Below the pieces are notes generated by a model. That model was not told where the DNA came from. It did not search any database and worked only from the letters and a program-made list of their open reading frames with translations. The position numbers and the translations under genes are program-made. Below are positions 49,736 through 58,841 of a stretch of 64,000 nucleotides of DNA, one piece after another. How positions within the stretch are numbered: the first letter of the stretch is position 1; every line of letters begins with the position of its first letter. The DNA comes from Amycolatopsis sp. A133 (GTDB taxonomy: Bacteria > Actinomycetota > Actinomycetes > Mycobacteriales > Pseudonocardiaceae): the NCBI RefSeq assembly GCF_031082405.1, contig NZ_JAVHJU010000003.1, positions 251,219-315,218 of the forward strand. The letters run 5' to 3'.

Positions 49736-51001
49736 ATGGTGGACGAAGAAGTCGTCTCGGAGCGCATCCGGCAGATCGCCGCCACCCTCGAGGGCCGCGC
49801 GGGCGAACTGACCGGTGAGCTGGTCCAGCTGTACGCCACCGATCTGCCGCAGCTGGTCAACGACGACGAGCGCATGGTGAGCCTGCTGTCGGCGAGCGTG
49901 TACCAGAACATCGAGACCGCGCTGCAGATCTTCCGGCACGGCATCGACCCGGCGACCGTCGAGCCGCCGGCCGCGGCGATGGAGTACGCGCGCCGGCTGG
50001 CCCAGCGCGGCACCCCGGTGTTCGACCTGATCCGCGCGTACGACCTCGGGCAGGCCGCGATGCTCGACTTCGGGTTCGAGGAGTGCACCCGTTCGGTCGA
50101 CGACGCGGCCCTGCTCGGGGCCATGATGCGCCGGCTGCTGCGGGTCGCCTACGAGTTCATCACCCGGGTCGTCCGCCAGCTCGTCGGCGTCTACCAGGAC
50201 GAACGCGACCGCTGGCTGCTCAACCGCAGCGCCGCGCGGGCGGCGAAGGTGGCGGACCTGCTCGGCGAGAACGGCCCGCCCCCGGACGTCGACGCGGCCG
50301 AGGCGGTGATCGGCTACCGCCTGCGCGGCACGCACGTCGGGATGATCGTCTGGCACGCGTCGGCGGCCTTCGTCGACGACGCGCTGACGGTGCTCGAGTC
50401 GGTCGCAGGTGCGGTGTTCGAGCGCGTCCGCGGGCAGGGGCGGCCGCTGTTCGTGCCGCGGGACGAGGCCAGCGCCTGGGTGTGGCTCCCGCTCGCCCCG
50501 GGCGCGTCGGTCGGCCGCGAGCACCTCGACGCGGTCCTCGCGGAAGCCGAATCCGGCGTGCGGGTGACCGTCGGCGACCCCGGCACCGGGGTCGGCGGCT
50601 TCCGCGACACCCACCAGCAGGCCCGCCGGGTGCACGCGCTGGCCCTGGCCGCCGGCGAGCACTGCGACCGCGTGCTGACCTTCCGCGAGGTCGGCACGGT
50701 GGCGCTGATGACGAGCGACCTCAACGCGGCCCGGCTGTGGGTCGCGAGCACGCTCGGGCCACTGGCCGCCGACGACGAGAACTGCGGGCGGCTGCGCGAG
50801 ACGCTGCGGGTGTTCCTGAACTCCGGCGGCAGCTACACCGCGGCGGCCGGCGAGCTGACGATGCACAAGAACTCCGTGCAGTACCGCATCCGCAAGGCCC
50901 AGGAACTGCTGCCCCGCGGGCTCGCCGACGGACGCCTGGACGTCGAGCTGGCGCTCGCCCTGTGCCGCCGGCTGGGCGCGGCGGTGCTCTCCCCGGTGTG
51001 A
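49736..51001 (+). CDS. PucR/CdaR-type transcriptional regulator
   Basis: A 421-residue regulator. The N-terminal part (about 1-165) is a RsbRD/GGDEF-like helical region, the middle (about 175-300) carries the PucR GGDEF-like linker (GQGRPLFVPRDEASAWVWLPL), and the C-terminus is the PucR-type HTH (FLNSGGSYTAAAGELTMHKNSVQYRIRKAQELL, in parts, about 360-395). ATG 49736 follows the operon end by 17 bases, so it may be partly co-transcribed. PucR proteins usually activate purine, amino-acid or unknown catabolic genes. The target is not evident here. Confidence 0.9.
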   Translation: MVDEEVVSERIRQIAATLEGRAGELTGELVQLYATDLPQLVNDDERMVSLLSASVYQNIETALQIFRHGIDPATVEPPAAAMEYARRLAQRGTPVFDLIRAYDLGQAAMLDFGFEECTRSVDDAALLGAMMRRLLRVAYEFITRVVRQLVGVYQDERDRWLLNRSAARAAKVADLLGENGPPPDVDAAEAVIGYRLRGTHVGMIVWHASAAFVDDALTVLESVAGAVFERVRGQGRPLFVPRDEASAWVWLPLAPGASVGREHLDAVLAEAESGVRVTVGDPGTGVGGFRDTHQQARRVHALALAAGEHCDRVLTFREVGTVALMTSDLNAARLWVASTLGPLAADDENCGRLRETLRVFLNSGGSYTAAAGELTMHKNSVQYRIRKAQELLPRGLADGRLDVELALALCRRLGAAVLSPV

Positions 51002-51086
51002 GTTTGGTGTCCCGGACCACCGGGGCCGAAGATCGTTGGGTCGGCGGCACGAAGTCCGCGGGCGGATCCTCCCCTACGGTTTTCCC

Positions 51087-51335
51087 ATGGGTGAGAACGG
51101 TGGAATGCTCGCACTGGTGCGGCTACGCCGAGGTGTCGTCGGCGAGAGCAGACGCGTCTGCCACCTGATCCCCGTCCCCACCGGCCCGGTCCCGGAGCAC
51201 CTGACAGCCCTGTGCGGCGAGTCGATCTTCCCCGGCGAAGCCGAAGTGCTCGACGGGCTGCGCGGCATGCCGTGCCACGCGTGCCTCATGCGTAGTGCGC
51301 CGTCGGGACAGGGCTTCCTGGCCAACGCGGGCTGA
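51087..51335 (+). CDS. Conserved small cysteine-containing actinobacterial protein
   Basis: An 82-residue protein: MGENGGMLALVRLRRG, RRVCHLIPVPTGPVPEHLTA, LCGESIFPGEAEVLDGL and GMPCHACLMRSA. Cysteine pairs (VCH, LCG, PCHAC) suggest a zinc-binding fold. Similar Pseudonocardiaceae proteins with HLI..LTALCG..PGEAE..GMPC.AC are hypothetical. Start could also be ATG 51105. It stands alone between PucR and the biosynthetic cluster. Confidence 0.65.
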   Translation: MGENGGMLALVRLRRGVVGESRRVCHLIPVPTGPVPEHLTALCGESIFPGEAEVLDGLRGMPCHACLMRSAPSGQGFLANAG

Positions 51336-51620
51336 GCCCGGGCTGCAGCCGGGGTACCGGTTCGGCTGGAGCCGGCTGGCCTCGCCTGGCCTCGCCTCGC
51401 CTGGCCTCGACACGGCGGTCCGGGCGGGCTGGCGCCGCCGTGCTCGCTCGGCCTCTCCGGCGAACCCACCCTCCGCTGTGGACACCGCAGCCCGGCTCAA
51501 CCACCCACCTTCGGGCTGAATCGATTTCGTGAAATTGCCACCCCCGTCGCACCGAAACAAAACGGCCCAAACGGATGTCGGTGAATATCCGACCGAATCC
51601 GCGACACAATTCCGCACGCG
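51336..51620. other. Spacer with short direct repeats before the biosynthetic cluster
   Basis: Bases about 51379-51410 repeat CTGGCCTCGC units in tandem. GC content then falls after 51520. No gene seen. This marks the border between housekeeping-type genes and the NRPS/PKS cluster. Confidence 0.4.
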
Positions 51621-51824
51621 TCACGATGGGTAGCCGAACGAGTGTCCACAGTGGCAGGAGTCCCTGTCCTTAACCATGGATGACGTGGGAACCTGCGGCG
51701 ACCGGTCCAGGATCGATAGTTCATTCGGCTGAACTCTGCGGATTGCGTACCCGTAGACCGCCTCGCGCCCCTTAACCTTGCGTGATTCTTCGTCAATCGC
51801 ACTGGGGAGTGAGATGAAGTCCAC
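51621..51824 (-). CDS. Divergent 67-residue ORF of atypical composition at the head of the NRPS/PKS cluster
   Basis: GTG 51824 is preceded by AAGGCGGTGAC. The protein begins VDFISLPSAIDEESRKVKGR, continues through EAVYGYAIRRVQPNELSILD and ends DSCHCGHSFGYPS. It is hydrophilic with two Cys, two His and several Ser/Thr in the last 20 residues. Third-position GC is about 72%, well below the other genes here, and total GC is under 60%. It starts 54 bases from the first megasynthase gene on the other strand. It could be a small regulator, a peptide precursor, or not coding; I recognise no family. Confidence 0.35.
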   Translation of the reverse strand: MDFISLPSAIDEESRKVKGREAVYGYAIRRVQPNELSILDRSPQVPTSSMVKDRDSCHCGHSFGYPS

Positions 51825-51878
51825 GTCACCGCCTTGGTTTCCGCGCGCCCATTCGCCGTCGGGGGCCGACTCCGGTCG

Positions 51879-54800
51879 ATGATGCCAGCCGGTTGTCTCA
51901 GACGTTTCGCGGAAATTGCCCGGCGGTCGCCCGATCGGGTCGCGGTTTTCGAACACGGCTCGGCCGTGAGCTACGGCAGGCTGGCCGCGCTGGCCGGCGG
52001 GCACGCTGCACGGCTGCTCGACGCCGGGGTCCGGCCGGGGGAGTTCGTCGGCCTGGTCACCGGGCACGGCACGCGCGCCATCTCCGCCATCCTCGGCACC
52101 CTGGCGGCGGGCTGTGCCTACGTCCCGCTGGACCCGACCTTCCCGCGCGACCGGCTCGCCCACCAGGTCGCGGCGGCCCGGGTGGCGGCCGTGCTGGCCG
52201 ATCCCGAGCACCTCGAACTGGCCGAAGCGTTGTGCCGCAGCGAGTCCGCCCGCGTCGTGCGGGCGGGAGCGGACGGGGAGGACACCGCGCCGCTGCCGGT
52301 GCCCGATCCGGATCCGGACGCGCCGGCCTACGTGCTGTTCACCTCCGGCTCCACCGGGACGCCGAAGGCCGTCGCGCAGACCCACCGCAACCTGCTGCAC
52401 GTGGTGGGCAACCAGATCACCACCCTCGGGATCACCGGCGCCGACCGGCTCAGCCTGCTGGCCTCCTTCGGTTTCGACGCGGCGATCCCCGACCTCTACC
52501 CGGCGCTGCTGACCGGGGCCGCCGTCGTGCCGGTCGACGTCCGCGCCCACGGCGTGGCCCACGCGGCCCGTGAACTCGCGCGGTACGGGGTGACCGTCTA
52601 CCACTCGACGCCCACGGTCTACCGCTACCTGCTCGACGCCCTCGACGGCGGCCTGCCCTCGGTCCGGACCGTCCTGCTGGGCGGCGAGCAGGCCACCTAC
52701 GCCGACGTCCGCCGCGGCCGGTTCGCCCCCGGGTGCGTGTACGTCAACGGCTACGGCGCGACCGAAGTGACCTTCGCCGCCCAGTACCGGCTGACCGCCG
52801 CGGACGTCGACACCGGCGCCACCGGCCCGCTGCCCATCGGGACCGCGCTGCCGGGCTATACGCTCACCGTGCTCGAGGGCGGTGAGCTCCAGGTCAGCGG
52901 CGAATACCTGGTCGAGGGCTACTTCGACCAGCCGGGCCCGGCGTTCGGCACCACCGGCGACGGCGTCCGCAGCTACCGCACCGGCGACCTCGGCCGGGTC
53001 CGGCCCGACGGGAACTTCGTCTGCCTCGGCCGGCTGGACCGGCAGGTCAAGGTGCGCGGGTTCCGGATCGAGCTGACCGAGATCGAGGCGCGGCTCGGTG
53101 AACAACCCGAAGTGGCCGAAGCGCGGGCGATCGTCCGCGACGGCGAACTGCTCGCCTACGTCGTCCCGGTGGCGGGGGAGCGGCCGGACGGGGCCGCGCT
53201 GCGGGCCGCGCTGGCCGAGGTGCTGCCCGGGTACGCGGTGCCCGCGGCCGTGACCGCGGTCGCCGCCTTCCCGCTCACCGTCAGCGGCAAGCTCGACGAG
53301 GAAGCCCTTCCGGACCCGCGGCCGCCCGCGCCCGCCCCGGCCGGGCCGTCCGGCCCGGCGGAGCGCCGGGTGCACGCGATCTGGAGCGCGGTGCTCGGGC
53401 ACGACCGGTTCGGCACCACGGACGCGTTCTTCGACGTCGGCGGGCACTCCCTGCTGCTGGGCCGGGTCCAGCAGCGGCTGGCCGCGGAGTTCGAAACCGA
53501 CGTCCCGCTGCTGAGCCTGCTGGAGCACCCGACGATCGCGGCGCAGGCCGCGCACCTGGAACGGTCTGCTCCGGACGGTCCGCGGGCGGCCGCGGCCGAA
53601 CCGGGCGAGGACGAACCCGGCAGCGACCTCATCGCCGTCGTCGGGCTCGCCTGCCGGTTCCCCGGCGCGCCGGACGCCGGCGCGTTCTGGTGGAACCTCT
53701 GCGCCGGGACCGACGCGATCCACGACTACACCGACGACGAGCTGGCCGCGCTCGGCATCGGCCCCGGCCTGCGCGCGGACCCCGCGCACGTGCGCGCCGG
53801 GGGCCGGATCGAGGGCGTCGAGGACTTCGACGCCGGGTTCTTCGGGTTCACCGCGGAGGAAGCCGCGCGCACCGACCCGCAGCACCGGCTCTTCCTGGAG
53901 ACGGCCTGGCGGGCACTGGAGGACGCGGGCCGCGACCCGGCGCGGGAAGCCGGCCCGGTCGGCGTGTTCAGCTCCGCCGGCGTGAACCGGTACTTCCTGT
54001 TCCACCTGTTCGGCAACCCCGTCGTGGGCGGCGACGTCGACCCCGACGACTGGGAGGGCAGGCTGCTCGGCCGCCAGCTCCCCGACCACCTGCCCGGCCT
54101 CCTCGCCTACCGGTTCGGCCTCACCGGGCCCGCGGTGGCCGTCCAGAGCGCCTGTTCCAGCTCGCTCGCCGCGGTCGCGCTGGCCGCCCAGAGCCTCGCC
54201 GACTACCGCTGTGACCTGGCGATCGCCGGCGGGGTGAGCATCACGTGGCCGCGCTACCGCGCCGGCGGCATGGCTTCGCCGGACGGCCGCTGCCGGTCGT
54301 TCGACGCGGCGGCCGACGGCGCGGGGTTCGGCTCGGGCGCGGGTGTCGTGGTGCTGCGGCGCCTGTCCGACGCACTCGCCGACTCCGACCACATCCACGC
54401 CGTGCTGCCCGGCTGGGCGATGACCAACGACGGCGGCGATCGCGCCGGGTACGCCGTGCCGAGCCCGGCGGGCCAGGCGGCCGCGGTCGCCGAAGCACTG
54501 GCCGTGGCCGGGGCCGACCCGGCCGAGGTGCGGCTGATCGAGGCGCACGGCAGCGGCACACCGCTGGGCGACGCCATCGAGGTGGCCGCGCTCAACCGGG
54601 TGTACCGGGACGTCCCGCGCGGCACCTGCGCGCTCGGCTCGGTCAAGACGAACATCGGTCACCTCGACGCGGCCGCCGGGATCGCCGGGCTGATCAAGAC
54701 CGTGCTTTCCGTGCGCCACGGCGTGATCCCGCCGAACCTGCACTTCACCGAGCCGCACCCGGAGGTCGACCTGGCCGGCGGGCCGTGTTACGTGCCCGTC

Positions 54801-55325
54801 AAGGCCGCCGGCTGGCCGGAGGCGCCGCGGCGGGTGGCCGGGGTCAGCGCGTTCGGCATGGGCGGCACCAACGTCCACGTGATCGTCGAAGAACCACCGG
54901 CGTCCGGGCCGCGGGTGACCGCGGGCGGCCCGCACGTCCTGCCGGTGTCCGCCCGGGACCGGGACTGCCTGCGCGAGGCGCTTTCCGCGGTGCGCGACCG
55001 GCTCGCGGCCGACCCGCCGGACCTGTCCGACGTCGCCTACACCCTCGCCGTCGGGCGCCGGGAGTTCGCCGTGCGCGCGGCCGTGGTCGCGACGACCGCG
55101 GCCGAAGCCGTCGAAGCCCTCGAGACGCTGCTGGCGGAGGGGACCGACCTGGCCGGGCCGCCCGGGGCGGCCCGCGAACTGGCCGCCCGCTGGGTCGGCG
55201 GCGACAGCGTCGACTGGGCCGCCCGGCACGACGGCGCCCGCCCCGGCCGGGTGCCGCTGCCCGGCCACCCGTTCCGGCGCAGCCGGTGCTGGATCGACCC
55301 GCCGGCTCGGGGACACCACCCGTGA
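51879..55325 (+). CDS. Hybrid NRPS-PKS protein: A-T-KS with acyltransferase missing
   Basis: An 1148-residue megasynthase. The adenylation domain (about 5-480) has VLFTSGSTGTPKAVAQTH, FGFDAAIPDLY with the Asp that binds the amino group, NGYGATE and the Lys of LTVSGKLD. The carrier domain has phosphopantetheine Ser524 (DVGGHSLLLG). The ketosynthase (about 580-1010) has Cys759 (SACSSSLAAV), His890 (EAHGSGT) and His928 (TNIGHLDAAAG). After the KS, the usual KS-AT linker runs directly into the post-AT tail (VPLPGHPFRRSRCWID); no AT and no second carrier exist. ATG 51879 has a weak site; TTG 51834 is an alternative. It likely loads an amino acid and extends it with a trans-supplied unit. Confidence 0.92.
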   Translation: MMPAGCLRRFAEIARRSPDRVAVFEHGSAVSYGRLAALAGGHAARLLDAGVRPGEFVGLVTGHGTRAISAILGTLAAGCAYVPLDPTFPRDRLAHQVAAARVAAVLADPEHLELAEALCRSESARVVRAGADGEDTAPLPVPDPDPDAPAYVLFTSGSTGTPKAVAQTHRNLLHVVGNQITTLGITGADRLSLLASFGFDAAIPDLYPALLTGAAVVPVDVRAHGVAHAARELARYGVTVYHSTPTVYRYLLDALDGGLPSVRTVLLGGEQATYADVRRGRFAPGCVYVNGYGATEVTFAAQYRLTAADVDTGATGPLPIGTALPGYTLTVLEGGELQVSGEYLVEGYFDQPGPAFGTTGDGVRSYRTGDLGRVRPDGNFVCLGRLDRQVKVRGFRIELTEIEARLGEQPEVAEARAIVRDGELLAYVVPVAGERPDGAALRAALAEVLPGYAVPAAVTAVAAFPLTVSGKLDEEALPDPRPPAPAPAGPSGPAERRVHAIWSAVLGHDRFGTTDAFFDVGGHSLLLGRVQQRLAAEFETDVPLLSLLEHPTIAAQAAHLERSAPDGPRAAAAEPGEDEPGSDLIAVVGLACRFPGAPDAGAFWWNLCAGTDAIHDYTDDELAALGIGPGLRADPAHVRAGGRIEGVEDFDAGFFGFTAEEAARTDPQHRLFLETAWRALEDAGRDPAREAGPVGVFSSAGVNRYFLFHLFGNPVVGGDVDPDDWEGRLLGRQLPDHLPGLLAYRFGLTGPAVAVQSACSSSLAAVALAAQSLADYRCDLAIAGGVSITWPRYRAGGMASPDGRCRSFDAAADGAGFGSGAGVVVLRRLSDALADSDHIHAVLPGWAMTNDGGDRAGYAVPSPAGQAAAVAEALAVAGADPAEVRLIEAHGSGTPLGDAIEVAALNRVYRDVPRGTCALGSVKTNIGHLDAAAGIAGLIKTVLSVRHGVIPPNLHFTEPHPEVDLAGGPCYVPVKAAGWPEAPRRVAGVSAFGMGGTNVHVIVEEPPASGPRVTAGGPHVLPVSARDRDCLREALSAVRDRLAADPPDLSDVAYTLAVGRREFAVRAAVVATTAAEAVEALETLLAEGTDLAGPPGAARELAARWVGGDSVDWAARHDGARPGRVPLPGHPFRRSRCWIDPPARGHHP

Positions 55326-55382
55326 GCCGCACGCACGACCACACGGCCGCCACCGCGGCCGTGCCGAACTGGGGAGTTCACG

Positions 55383-58300
55383 TTGACCGACACGTTGCCC
55401 GGCACGGGCATCGACGGCCCGGCACCGGCTTTCGCCGGACAGTCCTTTGTGGACAAAACGGTCGCCGGCCTGATCCTGGCGCAGGCGGAGCGGACGCCGG
55501 ACGCGCTCGCCGTGCGGCAGGGCGCCACCGAGCTCACCTACGCTGAGCTCGTCGCCGCGGCCTGGGGTGTCGCCGCCGCTCTGCGCGACCGGGGCGCCGG
55601 CCCGGAGACCCGGGCCGGGGTGTGCGCGCACCGGACGCCCGCGCTGGTGACCACCGTCCTCGGGGTCCTGCTGTCCGGCGCCTGTTACGTCCCGCTCGAG
55701 CCGGGCGGCCCGCGGGCCCGGTTGGCCGGGATCGTCGCCGACGCCGGGGTCTCGCTGGTGGTCGGCGACGCCGCGGTGGCCGAGTTCGGGCCCGCGCTCG
55801 GGATGAACGTCCCGCCGCCCGCCGCGCCCGGGGTCTGCCCGGCCACGCCGGACAGCACCGCGCACGTGCTCTACACGTCCGGGTCGACCGGGCGGCCGAA
55901 GGGCGTGCTCACCCGCCACCGCAACATCGTCGCGTTCGTGAGCGGGTTCGCCGCCCGGCTCGGCGTCGGCCCCGGCAGCCGCACGCTCGGCATCTCCTCG
56001 CTCGGGTTCGACGCGTTCACCATGGACGTCTTCGTGCCGCTGACCGTCGGCGGCTCGGTGCAGCTCGCCGGCTCGGCCGACCGCGCCGACCCGGAGCGGC
56101 TGCGCCGGTTCGTCGTCGAGCACGACGTGAACTGGGGCTTCAGCACGCCGACGCTGCTGTCCCTGCTCGACCCCGCCGACGTGCCCGGCTGGCGGACCGT
56201 GGCCTGCGGCGGCGAGCCCGTGCCCGCCGAGCTGGCCGCCCGCTGGCGGCCCGGCCGCCGGTTCTTCCACGTCTACGGCCCGACCGAGACGACCGTCGTC
56301 GTGGTCACCGACGAGGTGACCGGGATCCCCGCGGACCCGCTGCCGCTGGGCACGCCGACCCCTGGCCACCGCGCGTTCGTCGTCGGCGACGAGCTGCGGC
56401 CCGTCCCGCCCGGCGAGGTGGGCGAACTGGTCATCGGCGGCCCGGGCGTGGCCGCGGGCTACCTGAACGACCCGCAGCTGACCGCCCGGAAGTTCGCCGA
56501 GGACCCGTTCGCACCGGGGGAGCGGCTCTACCGCACCGGCGACCTGGCCCGGCTGCGCCCCGACGGCAGGCTGGAGTTCGCCGGCCGCGCCGACCGCCAG
56601 GTGAAGGTCCGCGGCCAGCGGATCGAGCTCGGCGAGGTCGAAGCCGCCCTCGGCGCCCACCCCGGCGTCGGTGCCGTCGCGGTCGAGGCCGTGCCGGGCC
56701 CCGGCGGCACCCGGCTGGTCGCGTTCCTCACCCCGGCCTCGGCGCCGTCCGACGCGGACATCCACGCCCACGCGGGGGACCGGCTCACCGAGGCGATGCG
56801 CCCGGCCGTGCTCCGGCGGCTGGACGCGCTGCCCGTCAACGCCGTCACCGGCAAGATCGACCGGCCCGCCCTGCGGGCGCTCGCCGAGAGCGAGCCCGAG
56901 AACGCCGCTGCGCCCGGCTCGCCGGTGGAGGCGGTGTGGCGCCAGGTGCTCGGCCCGGGCGCCGGGACCGACTTCCTGCTTTCCGGTGGCGATTCGATCT
57001 CCGCGATGCGGCTGGTCGCGGCGCTGCGCGCGGACCTGGCCGCCGACGTGTCCGTCGAAGACGTCTTCGCCGGGCGGACCCTGGACGGGCTCACCCGCCG
57101 GGTCGCCGCGGCCGCCCCGCTCACCGGGGCCGGCCCGACGGCCGGGCACGCGCCCGCGCTGTCCCCGCCGCAGCGGCGGCTGTGGTTCCTCGACCAGCTC
57201 GCCCCGGACGCGGCGCCGTACAACATCGCGCTGGCGTTCCGGCTGACCGGCCCCCTCGACGTCGAGGCGTTGCGGGCCGCCCTGCGCGCGGTCGCCGGGC
57301 GGCACGACGTGCTGCGCTGGCGCATCCGGCCGGTCGACGGGGTCCCGCGGGCGGAGTGCCTGCCGCCCGGCGAGGTCGAGCTGCCGGTCCGGCCGCTGCC
57401 CGAAGCCGGTGTCCGCGCCCGCTTGGCCGCCGACGCGGCGACGCCGGTCCGGCTCGACCGCGAGCCGCCGTGGCGGGTGCGGCTCTACGAGCTGGGGCCC
57501 GAGGACCACGTGCTCGGCTTCACGCTGCACCACGCGGTGTTCGACGGCTGGTCGCAGGAGCTGCTCTGCGCGGACCTCGGCGCGGCCTACCGCGGTGAGG
57601 TCCTGTCGCCGCTGCCGGTGTCCTATGCGGACTACGCGGTGTGGCGCGCGGACCGCGACCGCCGCCGCGAGGCCGTCGACCTCGCCTGGTGGACCGGGCA
57701 CCTGGCCGGTGCCCCGTCCACTGTGGACCTGCCGCGGGACCGCCCGCGCCCGGCGGTGCAGACCTACCGCGGCGCGAGCCACCACCAGGCGTTCCCCGGC
57801 GGGGTCGCCGAGGCCGTCGGCGAACTGGCCCGGCGCACCGGGACCACCCGCGCCGGTGTGGTGCTGGCGGCGTTCGGGCAGCTGCTGCGCCGGCTCACCG
57901 GCGGGACCGACCACCTGGTGGCCACCGTCGTCGCGGACCGGCAGCTGGCCGAGGTCCAGGACGTCGCCGGGTTCTTCGTGGACATCGTCCCGGTGCGGCT
58001 GCGCGCCGGGGACGCGGACTTCACCGCGCAGGTGCGCAGCAGCGGCGAGGAGCTCCTGGCCGCCACCGCGCACCCGGCGGCGCCGATCGACCGGCTCGTG
58101 GACGCGCTCGGCGTGCCGCGCGACCCGTCGCGGGCCCCGCTCGTGCAGGTGATGGTCAACGTCCTGAACTTCACCGAGCCTCGCCTGGACCTGCCCGGGG
58201 TGCGTGGAGCGTGGCTGCCGGTCGAAAAGCCGGGCTCGCCGTTCGACCTGACCGTCTACGTCCTCGAGCACGGGGTGGAGCTGCTCTACAACCCGGACCT

Positions 58301-58841
58301 GTTCGACGCGGCCCGGATGGCCGCGCTGGCCGAGGACTTCACCGCGCTCCTCGCGGCGCTGGCCGCCGAGCCGGACCGGCCGGCCGCGACCTGCGTGCCG
58401 GAACTCCCGCGGGCGGCCGTCCGGACCGCCGCGCCGGGCGCGTCCGGTCGCGCGCAGCCCCGCCCGGACCCGGTGCCCGCCGCCGATCCGGCCGCGCTGG
58501 CCGCCACCGAGGCGGTCATCGCGGCCACCTGGCGGGAGGTGCTCGGGCTCGGCGCCGTGGGCGTGACCGACAACTTCTTCGACCTCGGCGGGCATTCGCT
58601 CGCCCTGGCCCGCGTCCACGCCGAGGTCACCGCCCGGCTCGGCCGCAGCATCCCGATGGTGGACCTGTTCACCCACCCCACCGTCCGCGCCCTCGCCACC
58701 CACCTGCACGCGGGGGCCGCACCCAGCCCGGAGCTCGCCCGCGCCGCCGAGCGGGTCGCCGCCCGCCGGGGGCGCACCCCGTCCAGAAGACCCCGCCGCA
58801 GTGCCGGCACGACCGGCCAGGAACAGGAGCGACCGCAGTGA
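55383..58841 (+). CDS. NRPS protein: A-T-C-T
   Basis: An 1152-residue synthetase. The adenylation domain (about 20-510) has [36 protein letters not shown] and VTGKIDR. The first carrier has Ser538 in a GGDS context. The condensation domain (about 595-1025) has the intact catalytic motif His716-His717-x3-Asp721-Gly722 (HHAVFDG). The second carrier has Ser1072 ([10 protein letters not shown]). The second carrier has no adenylation domain of its own, so its amine or acyl acceptor must come in trans or from another protein. Start is TTG 55383 behind CTGGGGAG. The stop overlaps the next gene (GTGA). A basic Arg-rich tail may be a docking segment. Confidence 0.92.
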   Translation: MTDTLPGTGIDGPAPAFAGQSFVDKTVAGLILAQAERTPDALAVRQGATELTYAELVAAAWGVAAALRDRGAGPETRAGVCAHRTPALVTTVLGVLLSGACYVPLEPGGPRARLAGIVADAGVSLVVGDAAVAEFGPALGMNVPPPAAPGVCPATPDSTAHVLYTSGSTGRPKGVLTRHRNIVAFVSGFAARLGVGPGSRTLGISSLGFDAFTMDVFVPLTVGGSVQLAGSADRADPERLRRFVVEHDVNWGFSTPTLLSLLDPADVPGWRTVACGGEPVPAELAARWRPGRRFFHVYGPTETTVVVVTDEVTGIPADPLPLGTPTPGHRAFVVGDELRPVPPGEVGELVIGGPGVAAGYLNDPQLTARKFAEDPFAPGERLYRTGDLARLRPDGRLEFAGRADRQVKVRGQRIELGEVEAALGAHPGVGAVAVEAVPGPGGTRLVAFLTPASAPSDADIHAHAGDRLTEAMRPAVLRRLDALPVNAVTGKIDRPALRALAESEPENAAAPGSPVEAVWRQVLGPGAGTDFLLSGGDSISAMRLVAALRADLAADVSVEDVFAGRTLDGLTRRVAAAAPLTGAGPTAGHAPALSPPQRRLWFLDQLAPDAAPYNIALAFRLTGPLDVEALRAALRAVAGRHDVLRWRIRPVDGVPRAECLPPGEVELPVRPLPEAGVRARLAADAATPVRLDREPPWRVRLYELGPEDHVLGFTLHHAVFDGWSQELLCADLGAAYRGEVLSPLPVSYADYAVWRADRDRRREAVDLAWWTGHLAGAPSTVDLPRDRPRPAVQTYRGASHHQAFPGGVAEAVGELARRTGTTRAGVVLAAFGQLLRRLTGGTDHLVATVVADRQLAEVQDVAGFFVDIVPVRLRAGDADFTAQVRSSGEELLAATAHPAAPIDRLVDALGVPRDPSRAPLVQVMVNVLNFTEPRLDLPGVRGAWLPVEKPGSPFDLTVYVLEHGVELLYNPDLFDAARMAALAEDFTALLAALAAEPDRPAATCVPELPRAAVRTAAPGASGRAQPRPDPVPAADPAALAATEAVIAATWREVLGLGAVGVTDNFFDLGGHSLALARVHAEVTARLGRSIPMVDLFTHPTVRALATHLHAGAAPSPELARAAERVAARRGRTPSRRPRRSAGTTGQEQERPQ

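Noticed and set aside
51621..51824. Lasso peptide or known RiPP precursor
   Set aside because: No conserved leader Thr, YxxP motif or Gly/Asp ring pattern, and no maturase gene in the window. Kept only as an unassigned small ORF.
51621..58709. A 2362-codon open frame on the minus strand
   Set aside because: It lies antisense to the NRPS/PKS genes, whose domains are intact on the plus strand. Its His/Arg/Gly-rich composition is the usual GC shadow. Only its last 67 codons, outside the megasynthase gene, are considered.
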